From DASSUW01 sp963811895 (GTDB lineage Bacteria > Actinomycetota > Thermoleophilia > Solirubrobacterales > Solirubrobacteraceae): DNA of 64,000 bases. The translations under genes were made by a program, and so were the position numbers. Location of the stretch: the NCBI GenBank assembly GCA_963811895.1, contig CAWETE010000008.1, positions 124,001 to 188,000 on the forward strand. Direction: 5' to 3'. Positions 44,580-52,363 of the stretch are shown here, piece after piece. A model generated the notes under the pieces. It ran no database searches. It saw only the letters and a list, made by a program, of their open reading frames with translations, and was not told the origin of the DNA. The stretch's first letter is position 1, and every line of letters starts with the position of its first letter.

Positions 44580-44665
44580 GGCCGGAAAGCGTAGCCACGG
44601 TGCGCGGAAAAAGGTAGGGGGCGTCCCTACTACCCCGGCCACCGAGGGCCGGAGATGCTCGTCCG

Positions 44666-46157
44666 ATGCGCGTGCCTCTCGTCCTGGCGACCGTCGTCAC
44701 GGCGCTCCTCGTGTCGCCCGCGGCGGCGTCGGCGACCGTCTCCTGCGAATACAGCTCGGGGCGTCTTGAACGTCGAGCTGACCGGCAACAACGCCCACGT
44801 CACCCTTGACGTCTCGCCCGTCGGCGCGATCACGGTTGCCGAGCAGACCTTCGTGACCTGCACCGGGCCGTCGGCGCCGACGGTGACGAACACCAGCGCG
44901 ATCAGCGTTGTCAATCAGATGGGGACGCAGGGCACCTTCGTCGACGTTCGCAGCGCGGGTCGCTTCGCTCCCGGGGCCGCCGCAACCGACGAGGGCGGCG
45001 GCACGCCGGAGATCGAGATCTTCGTGAACCTCAAAGACGACCCGGTCTCAGCGCTGTACGTCGTGGGCGCCGACCAGGGCTCGAGCGTGCGCTTCGGCGC
45101 CGACGGCGTCAATCCCAACGCGACGGAAGGCGAGAGCGTCCCGGACGAGGACGTGTTCCCGATCAGCGTCGTCGACCTCATCGGCGTCGGTGGCCCGGGC
45201 CCGGACACCTTCGGCGCGCAGGGTGGGGCAGGCACCGGAGACCCGCTGACCGACGGCATCCTGCTGCTCGGAAGCGCGAGCGCGGACATCCTCACCGGCG
45301 GCGAGGGTCCGGACAGCCTGCGGGGCGAGAGCGGCGACGACCGCCTCTTCGGCATGGGCGGGGACGACTCCCTGGACTCCTCTGTCGGACTCGACACGCT
45401 CGACGGAGGAGCGGGCCAGGACACCGCGGACTACCGGATGCTGCCGGCGGGCGTCTCGGTCGACCTCGCGGTCCTGGGCCCGCAGAGCAAGGCTCAGTAC
45501 GGCTCCGACACCCTGGCCGCGATCGAGAACGTCGCCGGCGGGTCCGGCGAAGACGTCCTGCGGGGCGACGACGGCCCGAACGTGCTCAGCTCGGGGCAGG
45601 GTCGCGACGAGCTCGAGGGGCGCGGTGGCGACGACCGGCTCAACTCCGGCGAAGGCAAGGACGAGCTCGACGTCCGCGACGGCGGCCCCGATCGCGCCGA
45701 CTGCGGCAACGACGCCGACAGCGTCACGGCGGACGCTCCGGGAGTCGACGCGCTGATCGGCTGCGAGACAGTCGCCTTCCCGGTGATGGGCGGGGGCGGA
45801 GGGGGCGGAACCACGACCGGGCCTGATGCCGACACGGTCGCGCCGAGCTTCCTCGGTCCGGTGAAGGCGGTCCCCGGCGGCTCCGCAGGCGGACGACGCT
45901 GCGCTACGCGCTGTCCGAAGCGGCGATCGTCACGATCACCGTTCAGCGGCGCCGGCGCGGTCGCTACCGCCGTGTCGCGCGCGTTGACCGCGGCCGCCGC
46001 TGCCGGCGCCAACCAGCAGCGGCTCTCGCGTCGGCTCGTCGGCCGCGTCCTCGCCCCGGGCGCCTACCGCGGGCTGCTGCGCGCGGTCGATGCCGCCGGG
46101 AACGACTCGAGCCTGGCGACCGCTCGCTTCACCGTCCCGGGGCGCAGGCATGCGTAG
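44666..46157 (+). pseudogene. Secreted RTX-type calcium-binding repeat protein with frameshifts
   Basis: ATG 44666 opens a signal peptide (VPLVLATVVTALLVSPAAAS). One extra base near 44762 moves the frame. A long intact stretch follows (about 44765-45890) with glycine/aspartate nonapeptide repeats: DILTGGEGPDSLRGESGDDR, LFGMGGDDSLDSSVGLDTLD, GGAGQDTADY. These fold into Ca-binding beta-rolls after export. Near 45895 the coding frame changes again (RTTLRYALSEAAIVTITVQR) and returns near 45985 (ANQQRLSRRLVGRVLAPGAY). This last part is the arginine-rich C-terminal beta module seen in secreted proteins of this order. At least three shifts are present. Function is unknown; adhesion or polymer binding is plausible. 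Confidence 0.7.
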
Positions 46158-48039
46158 CGTCGTCCTCGCGCTCCTGTTCGTGCTGGCCGTCGCGCCAGCG
46201 GCGTCGGCGGCGCCGGCATGGCTGCCGCCGTTCGACGTCGGCACGCGGCGGCTTCGGGCGGGTGGCCGTGAACCCGTCGGGCGACGCGGTGGCGATCTGG
46301 GAGGCGTTCGGACGGCACCGATATCATCGCCCAGGTGGCGACCCGGCGGGCGGGCGAGCCGCTCTCGGCCGGCTTCGACGTCTCGGCCGGCGGGGCGAGC
46401 GTCGCGGGCTTCGACGTCGCGGTGAACGGCTACGGCGATGCCGTGGTGGTGTGGACCCGCGGTGGGGTGGTCCAAGCGGCGACCGGGCAGACGGGGAGCC
46501 GGCTCGCGGCGCCCGTCGACGTCTCCGTCGGGGCCGGCGCGTCGGCCCTGGACGTGGCGATCGACGACACCGGCGCGATCGTCGTCGTATGGATGCAGGG
46601 TGGCGCGCGATCAAGACCTCGTCGCGGCCGGTGCTCGGCTCCTTCTCCTCGCCCGCCGATCTGTCAGCGCATGGGCCTCAACGTCAGACTCGCCGCAGCG
46701 TGGCGGCGAACGCCACGGGGGACACGGTCGCGCTGTGGCGGCGTCACACGCCGGGCGCCGTCGCGATCCAGGACTCGGTGCGTGCCTGCCGGGCGGCGCC
46801 TTCTCGACTGCCGGACGGACGTCTCGGCGCCGGGCGGGAGCGCGGAGACGCCGCAGGTGGCGATGGACGGTCGCGGCGACGGCCGTTGCCGTCTGGCGGG
46901 CGCTGCAACGGGACCGTCTGGCGAGATCCGCGCCGCTTCCGGCAGCCACGTGGCGAGGGCTTCTCGACGGCGGCGTCTCGGTGTCCGGGCTGGGCAAGAA
47001 CGTGCACACGCCCCAGGTGGCCGTCGGGCGGGGCCGGAGCTGCGGTCGTGGCCTGGGCGCGCGAGAAGCCCGGACCGCCCGGCTCGCGCCGACGAGATCC
47101 AGGCGGCGACGCGGTCGGCGGGCGGCAGCTTCACGGCGCCGTGGCGGACGTGTCGGGATCGGCACGCCCGGCGGGCCGTCGATGCAACCGCAGGTCGACA
47201 TGGATCGCGGCGGGCGACGCCGTCGTCGCGTGGAGGCGGATGACCACGCCATGGGCCAACCCCGCGCTCGAGGGATCGATCGCGGCCGGCAGGCTGGGAC
47301 GTTCTCGCCGATCGTGCGACGCTCTCGGCGCCGCGGCGCGTATGTGATCGAGCATGCAGCTTGCGATGGACGGCGCCGGCGACGCGCTTGCCGTGTGGAC
47401 GGCGATCGTCGCCCGGCGGCACGGAGGTCGCGCATGCAGGCCGGCGTGTACGACGCGATCGCTGCCGCAGCTGTACTGGGCTCGTCGATGCCCGCCACCG
47501 GGCGTGGTCGGCCGTGCCGGTGTCCTTCTCGGCGTCGCCGTTCGACGCCTGGTCGAGCCGTCTCTAGCGACGTGGGCGTTCGGGGACGGCGGCGATCGGC
47601 TCGGGCCCGGCGGCCGAGCCACACGTACGCTGGAGCCGGGCAGCTTACGGCGTCGGCCATCACGGTGAGCGACGCGGCGGGCACCGCCGATCGAGCGATT
47701 CGCGCGAAATCACGATCGCGCGCGCCGCCCGCGGGGCGGGTCCCGCCGATGATCTCGCGGCTGCGCGTCTCGCCATGCCGCCGTTCTCGCGACGAGCGCG
47801 GGTGAGCTACCGGCTCGACCGCGCGGCCACGGTGCGCTTCCGGATGCTTGCGGCGCTCACGCGGCGGCCGGCTCGTGGCCGCGCGCAGCTTCGTCCGCGT
47901 CTCGAAGGCAGGCCGCAACCGCCTCAGCGCTGCGGGGCCGGAGGCTGCGGCCCGGCCGCTACCGCCTGACCGCCGTGCCGACGGCCGGCGGAGTGCGCGG
48001 CGGCGCCGCGCCGGTGCGACGTTCCGCGTCGTGGACTAA
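46150..48039 (+). pseudogene. Secreted repeat/PKD-domain protein, heavily frameshifted
   Basis: ATG 46150 overlaps the previous gene and opens a signal peptide (SVVLALLFVLAVAPAASAAP). After it, at least eight repeats keep the pattern G-D-A-V-x-x-W but lie in different frames: NPSGDAVAIWEAFG, NGYGDAVVVWTRGG, DDTGAIVVVWMQGG, NATGDTVALWRRHT, GGAAVVAWAREK, AAGDAVVAWRRMT, GAGDALAVWTA. A PKD domain follows (TWAFGDGG, then HTYAGAGQLTASAITVSDAA), and then the usual C-terminal beta module (RVSYRLDRAATVRFRM) and a TAA stop at 48037-48039. The repeats suggest a beta-propeller. The frame changes about every 60-100 bases. I read this as one gene of roughly 620 codons, either eroding or badly base-called. 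Confidence 0.6.
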
Positions 48040-48488
48040 CGGCGCTTCTCGAGCAGATTCTTCAGCTTCTCGAGCGAGCGCCGCGCCTCGCGCTCGGGCA
48101 CGCCGCCGATCACCATGCGGCTGGCCGCCGCGCCGAAGACGCCGCCGGGCGCCTTGAACTCGTTCTCGTACTCGAACCGGGTGCCGCCGCCGTTCATGTC
48201 GTGCAGCGCGTAGGCGGTGCGCGCGTGCGAGTGGGCGGGGCCGCGGCCCTCCCAGGTGGCGCGGTCGGGCCGGTCGGCCTCGGTCAGCGTCCAGCGGACC
48301 TTGAAGTTGGCACCCCGCAGGCACAGGGTCTGGTCCATCTCGTAGCCCTCCCTCGGCGGCCCGGCGTCGCGCGAGTTGATGCGGCGATGGATGGTGACCC
48401 AGTCGTCGAGGTGCGCCGGGTCGAGCACGTAGTCGTAGACCTGTTCGCGCGGCGCGTCGATGTCGATCGACGCCCTGACCAGCGTCAC
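48036..48488 (-). CDS. SRPBCC (START/Bet v1-like) family protein
   Basis: A 150-residue helix-grip protein that binds hydrophobic ligands. It begins LVRASIDIDAPREQVYDYVL, the family start. Then come WVTIHRRINSRDAGPPREGY, WTLTEADRPDRATWEGRGPA, and the long C-terminal helix EREARRSLEKLKNLLEKRR. GTG 48488 overlaps the upstream gene's TGA (GTGA), so it is co-translated with the NAD(P)-binding protein. Its stop overlaps the TAA of the convergent repeat-protein gene. The pair may act on one lipid-like substrate. Confidence 0.87.
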   Translation of the reverse strand: MTLVRASIDIDAPREQVYDYVLDPAHLDDWVTIHRRINSRDAGPPREGYEMDQTLCLRGANFKVRWTLTEADRPDRATWEGRGPAHSHARTAYALHDMNGGGTRFEYENEFKAPGGVFGAAASRMVIGGVPEREARRSLEKLKNLLEKRR

Positions 48489-49411
48489 TTGGCGGCCACC
48501 TCCTCGGTCATCTCCCACTCGCGCAGGGCGCGCTCGACGGCTGCGTCGAACGAGTGCAACCTAACGCCGAAGGCACCTGCCGCGTCGTCGTGGCGCGGCA
48601 GCAGGTCCGATTCGAGCGACTCCATGAGCGGCGTGATGAAGCCCGGGTCCTCCTCGGCGACGGCCGCGGCGACCACCGACGCGACCGGCGTGAGCGAGAA
48701 GCCGAGGGGTATCGCGGGGCGGTCGACGAGCATGTGCTCGGCGATCCGCGCGATCAGCTCCTGGTAGGTCATCGACTCCGGGCCGGCGAGGTCCCACGAG
48801 CGGCCGGCCAGCTCGGCGGGCGCGTCGGCGGCCCGCACGAGGAAGTCGAGCACGTCGCGGCCGTCGATCGGCTGCGTGCGGTGGACCCGCCAGGCGGGGA
48901 GGGCGAGCACCGGCAGGCGCTCGATCAGCCGCACGAGGAAGCGGAACGAGCGCGAGCGGGCGCCGATCACGATCGAGGCGCGGAAGGCGATCGGCTCGGC
49001 GGCCGTCTCCAGCAGCGCGCGCTCGACGGCCACGCGCGACGCGAGGTGGCGCGAGCCGACGCCCTCCGGCGGGGCGAGCCCGCCGAGGTAGACGACCCGC
49101 TTGACGCCGGCGGCCTTCGCGGCGGTGGCGAAGCGCTCGGCCGCCCGTCCCTCCAGATGCTGGAAGCCGCTGTTGACGTTGCCCTCCATCGAATGCATCA
49201 AGTAGTAGGCGGCGTCGACGCCGTCGAGCGCGCGGCCGAGGCCGGCGCCGCTGATCGCGTCGCCGAGCACGACGTCGTCGAGCAGCACGCCGGCCGCCGC
49301 GACCCGCTCCCGCGAGCGTGCGAACCCGCGGACCTCGTGCCCGGCCGCCTGCAGCCGCGGCACGAGCGCGGCGCCGACGTAGCCCGAGACTCCGGTGACC
49401 AGCAGGCGCAT
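48485..49411 (-). CDS. NAD(P)-binding SDR/NmrA-like protein
   Basis: A 308-residue atypical short-chain dehydrogenase. The Rossmann motif is MRLLVTGVSGYVGAALVPRL (GxxGxxG). AAYYLMHSMEGN and RVVYLGGLAPPEGVGSRHLA follow; the YLGGL segment is common in sugar-epimerase-like and NmrA-like proteins of actinobacteria. There is no complete YxxxK catalytic pair, so it may bind NADP as a sensor or act on an unusual substrate. The C-terminal half (LESDLLPRHDDAAGAFGVRL) is typical of this group. It is the first gene of the pair with the SRPBCC protein. An AT-richer 209-base gap with no gene separates it from the divergent gene at 49621. Confidence 0.82.
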   Translation of the reverse strand: MRLLVTGVSGYVGAALVPRLQAAGHEVRGFARSRERVAAAGVLLDDVVLGDAISGAGLGRALDGVDAAYYLMHSMEGNVNSGFQHLEGRAAERFATAAKAAGVKRVVYLGGLAPPEGVGSRHLASRVAVERALLETAAEPIAFRASIVIGARSRSFRFLVRLIERLPVLALPAWRVHRTQPIDGRDVLDFLVRAADAPAELAGRSWDLAGPESMTYQELIARIAEHMLVDRPAIPLGFSLTPVASVVAAAVAEEDPGFITPLMESLESDLLPRHDDAAGAFGVRLHSFDAAVERALREWEMTEEVAAK

Positions 49412-49620
49412 CGTCAGCCGCTCCCCGGTTGCGCGTCAGGAAAAACGTGCTGGGAGCGGGGTCGGCAGTTCGCAGGTAACGACTTTTTCATTCGTTTGGA
49501 GGGTATTTGCGGGTTACTCGACAAGTCCGTGCGTTTTGCGGGGATCGCGCTTGCGGCCCGCTGTAGGAGTGGTTTGCTGTCGCCGTCCTGTGACGGTGCG
49601 GTGAACGGAAGGGCTCTGGG

Positions 49621-49848
49621 GTGGATACACGCGGCAAGGGTCGCAAAGTGACCTGCGATGACTGCTTCTTCGGCAAGAACGGGCTGTGCGCGCTCGGGCT
49701 CGATCAGCCCTGTGCGACGTTCCGCCCCAACTCTCCCGAGGGCCTGCGGCCGCCCAGCCAGATGCGCTTCGTGTTCCGCCAGGAGCGGCGCCGCCAGGCG
49801 GCGTGGCAGTTCCCCACTGCGCAGGAGCAAGCCGCGCTTCACGCGTAG
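49621..49848 (+). CDS. Small cysteine-rich protein (conserved, unknown)
   Basis: A 75-residue protein with the pattern VTCDDCFFGKNGLCALGLDQ then PCATFRP: CxxC-x9-C-x9-C, which can bind one zinc or an iron-sulfur cluster. The second half is basic and Gln-rich (RFVFRQERRRQAAWQF). GTG 49621 is the only start that keeps the Cys motif near the N-terminus. I recall such short proteins in this order but know no function. It lies 22 bases before the MBL gene and likely shares its promoter in the upstream AT-richer gap. Confidence 0.65.
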   Translation: MDTRGKGRKVTCDDCFFGKNGLCALGLDQPCATFRPNSPEGLRPPSQMRFVFRQERRRQAAWQFPTAQEQAALHA

Positions 49849-49870
49849 CCGGCGCGTTAGGCTGCGGTGC

Positions 49871-50662
49871 GTGGAGTTGAGGGTCCTGGGGAAGTCCCCT
49901 GCCTGGCAGGACGCCGGCGGGGCATGCAGCGGCTATCTCGTCAGCGACGGCGGCACCTGCCTGCTGCTCGACTGCGGCAGCGGCGTGTTCGGCAAGCTGC
50001 GCGCGGTCATCGACTACGGCGAGGTCGACGCGGTGGTCATCTCCCATCTGCACGCGGACCACATCCTCGACCTCGTGCCGTTCGCGTCCGGCCTGATCTA
50101 TGCCCCGCGGCACCAGCCGGTCCCCGTCGACGGCCACCCCGGCACCGACCAGCCGCCGCGCCCGCGGCTGCTCGCCCCGCCCGGCGGGCGCGACGCGTTC
50201 CGGCGCCTGTGCGCGGCCGGCGGGATGAACGAGGACCACATCGAGAAGGCGTTCGCGCTCGAGGAGTACGACCCGGCGCAGCCGGTCCGGGTCGGCGACC
50301 TCGAGGTCAGCTTCCAGCCGGTGCCGCACTTCCTCCCGACCCAGGCCGTGTCGGTGGCGGGCAACGGCCACCGACTCACCTACAGCGCCGACTCGTCGCC
50401 CAGCGACGCCCTCTGCGCCTTCGCGCGCGACACCGACCTGCTGCTGATCGAGGCCACCCTCCCACGCCCCGAGCGCGAGGGCCCGCGCGGCCACCTGACG
50501 CCCGAGGAGGCCGGCGACCACGGCCGCCGGGCGGGCGCTCGGAGGCTCGTCCTGACCCACATCTCGGACGAGCTGGACGCCGACTGGGCCCGCCGCGAGG
50601 CCGAGCGCAGCTTCGGCGGACCGGTCGAGGTCGCCGCCGAGGGCGCCGTCTACCGCTTGTGA
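49871..50662 (+). CDS. MBL-fold metallo-hydrolase (RNase Z-like)
   Basis: A 263-residue beta-lactamase-fold hydrolase. After the first strand VELRVLGKSPAWQDAGGACS, the metal motif is VVISHLHADHILDLVPFASG (HxHxDH). A later His is in FQPVPHFLPTQAVSV, the Asp ligand in LTYSADSSPSDAL, and the last His in LVLTHISDEL. The order and the short length fit the RNase Z/ElaC-like branch used on RNA, phosphodiesters or small molecules. The substrate is not determined by the motif. GTG 49871 gives the conserved first strand. Confidence 0.88.
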   Translation: MELRVLGKSPAWQDAGGACSGYLVSDGGTCLLLDCGSGVFGKLRAVIDYGEVDAVVISHLHADHILDLVPFASGLIYAPRHQPVPVDGHPGTDQPPRPRLLAPPGGRDAFRRLCAAGGMNEDHIEKAFALEEYDPAQPVRVGDLEVSFQPVPHFLPTQAVSVAGNGHRLTYSADSSPSDALCAFARDTDLLLIEATLPRPEREGPRGHLTPEEAGDHGRRAGARRLVLTHISDELDADWARREAERSFGGPVEVAAEGAVYRL

Positions 50663-50702
50663 TAAGTCAAGCGCGGGCCGGTTTTCGCCGATCCCTCTCT
50701 GG

Positions 50703-51728
50703 ATGACCGGCGCCGAAGCCACCGCCATCGACGGCGTGCGACTCCTGTCGCACCGTCCGTCGGTGCTCTACAAGGTCGAGCACCTGGCGACCGAGCCGGT
50801 CGAGGGCGACATCGCCGTCGACGGCCTCGTGGTCGCCGGCCCGGGCTGGAGCGAGCGCCTGAAGGACCTGCTGAAGGCCGTCTCGGCGTCCGAGCGCGCA
50901 TGCCTGTTCGCGCTTCGCTTGAACGACGAGCAGGGGCTGCCGCTGCCGGCCGAGACGCTGCTCGACCGCGCGCGGACCGACTGGTTCCCCGACTTCCTGT
51001 CGCACGGGCAGATGAAGCCGCACTTCCAGCCGATCGTCGAGCTGGCCACCGGCCGCGCCTACGGCCGCGAGGCGCTCATGCGCGGCAAGCTCGGCGCCAT
51101 CGAGGTCCGCGGCGGCGAGCTGCTGGCCGCCGCCGAGGCCCACGACGCGCTCTTCTCGTTCGACTACCGCGCCCGCACCGCGGCGCTCGAGGTCGGGCTC
51201 CCGCTGCTCCCCGAGGGCGAGGTGCTGTTCGTCAACCTCGACCCGCGCGCCGCGCTGGACATCGAGTCGACGGTGCGGACGACCTGGCCGGTCGTGGCGC
51301 GCATGAACGCCGACCCGTCGAACATCTGCATCGAGGTCGTCCGGCCCGAGCGCTGCGCCGACCGCGACCTGCTCGCCGACATGGTCGAGGCGCACCGCAA
51401 GCGCGGAGCCCAGATCGCCCTCGACGACCTCTCGTGCGGGACCGACGCGCTGCTCTGCCTCGAGCTGCTGCGGCCCGACATCGCGAAGATCGACATCGCG
51501 CTCACCCAGGGCATCCAGCACTCCGAGGGCCGCCGCAAGCTGATCGCCGCGCTGGTCGAGCTGGCGCACGAGCAGGGGGCGAAGGTCGTCGCCGAGGGGA
51601 TCGAGCGCGTCGACGAGTACGAGACGATGCTCGAGCTCGGCGTCGACCTCGGGCAGGGCTTCTACTTCGGCCAGCCGACCGAGCGTCCGATGGACGTCGA
51701 TCCGCGGTTGTTCACGAAGCGCAGCTAG
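50703..51728 (+). CDS. EAL-domain cyclic-di-GMP phosphodiesterase
   Basis: A 341-residue protein. About 100 N-terminal residues match no sensor domain I know. The EAL domain (about 103-335) keeps the catalytic set: REALMRG (EAL), the Asn in VNLDPRA, the Glu in CIEVVRPE, the Asp pair in ALDDLSCG, the Lys in AKIDIAL, the Glu in VVAEGIERV and the Gln in LGQGFYFGQP. It should therefore hydrolyse c-di-GMP, not only bind it. There is no GGDEF domain. In this organism c-di-GMP may link to the surface polysaccharide, but no direct partner is next to it. Element B follows the stop within a few bases. Confidence 0.88.
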   Translation: MTGAEATAIDGVRLLSHRPSVLYKVEHLATEPVEGDIAVDGLVVAGPGWSERLKDLLKAVSASERACLFALRLNDEQGLPLPAETLLDRARTDWFPDFLSHGQMKPHFQPIVELATGRAYGREALMRGKLGAIEVRGGELLAAAEAHDALFSFDYRARTAALEVGLPLLPEGEVLFVNLDPRAALDIESTVRTTWPVVARMNADPSNICIEVVRPERCADRDLLADMVEAHRKRGAQIALDDLSCGTDALLCLELLRPDIAKIDIALTQGIQHSEGRRKLIAALVELAHEQGAKVVAEGIERVDEYETMLELGVDLGQGFYFGQPTERPMDVDPRLFTKRS

Positions 51729-51732
51729 GGCG

Positions 51733-51837
51733 CGAACTTCAACTGCGGCTGGGTAGGGGAGCGGGGAGCCGGCGGGGCCGGTTTCCTTCATCGACCGCGC
51801 GGCCGGGTCCCTCACCGCCCTACCCAGCCGAAGTTCG
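51733..51837. repeat. Inverted repeat related to element A (element B)
   Basis: The left arm CGAACTTC (51733-51740) plus GGCTGGGTAGGG (51747-51758), interrupted by a 6-base bulge AACTGC, pairs perfectly with the 20-base right arm 51818-51837. Inner GCCGG/CCGGC tracts add weaker pairing. The left side, including AACTGCGGCTGGGTAGGGGA, nearly matches the reverse complement of the right side of element A (38090-38122) and stays similar for about 60 bases. It lies between the EAL stop (51728) and hsp20 (51911). A second hairpin, CCGGCC/GGCCGG at 51863-51881, follows. Confidence 0.75.
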
Positions 51838-51910
51838 TGCTCGCCGAGGCTGGATACCCTTCCCGGCCGCAAGCTGGCCGGCGAGTGGCGCTGAGCTAGC
51901 CTTCCCCCTC

Positions 51911-52363
51911 GTGGCCCACGAGCGGGATCTGTTCGCGAACTTCGAGCGCATGCGGCGCGAGATGGACGAGCTGTTCGGCGACGTCTTCGACCGCCGGCTC
52001 GCCCCGGCGCGGCGGGGCGGCTTCTCGCCCGCCGTCGACGTCTACTACACGGCCGACCCGCCGCGGGCCGTGGTGCGGGCCGACCTGGCCGGCATCGACC
52101 CGTCGGAGATCGACCTCCAGATCCGCGGGCGTGAGCTCGTGCTGGCCGGGCACCGCAAGCCCGAGGGCGGCGAGGAGCGCGTCTACCAGCAGCTCGAGAT
52201 CGAGCACGGGGCGTTCCGGCGGGTGATCGCGCTCGGCGTCGACGTCGACTCCGACGCCGCGCAGGCGTCGTACGAGGACGGGATCCTGACCGTCGAGCTG
52301 CCGCTGAGCTCGCCGTCGGAGGCGCGCACGGTCCCGATCCAGCAGCGCATCGAGGGCGAGTGA
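51911..52363 (+). CDS. Hsp20/alpha-crystallin family small heat-shock protein
   Basis: A 150-residue ATP-independent chaperone that holds unfolded proteins. It begins FANFERMRREMDELFGDVFD, the family N-terminus. The alpha-crystallin domain runs FSPAVDVYYTADPPRAVVRA, LAGIDPSEIDLQIRGRELVL and RRVIALGVDVDSDAAQASYE, ending with the ADGILTVELP-type motif EDGILTVELPLSSPSEA. GTG 51911 begins the conserved helix. It overlaps lon by 4 bases (GTGA), so the holdase and the protease are made together. The upstream 180 bases contain element B. Confidence 0.93.
   Translation: MAHERDLFANFERMRREMDELFGDVFDRRLAPARRGGFSPAVDVYYTADPPRAVVRADLAGIDPSEIDLQIRGRELVLAGHRKPEGGEERVYQQLEIEHGAFRRVIALGVDVDSDAAQASYEDGILTVELPLSSPSEARTVPIQQRIEGE

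Noticed and set aside
44600..44640. GTAGGG/CCCTAC palindrome before the RTX gene as a third copy of elements A/B
   Set aside because: It shares only the short GTAGGG tract and lacks the AACTGCGGCTGGG arm; similarity is too short to count.
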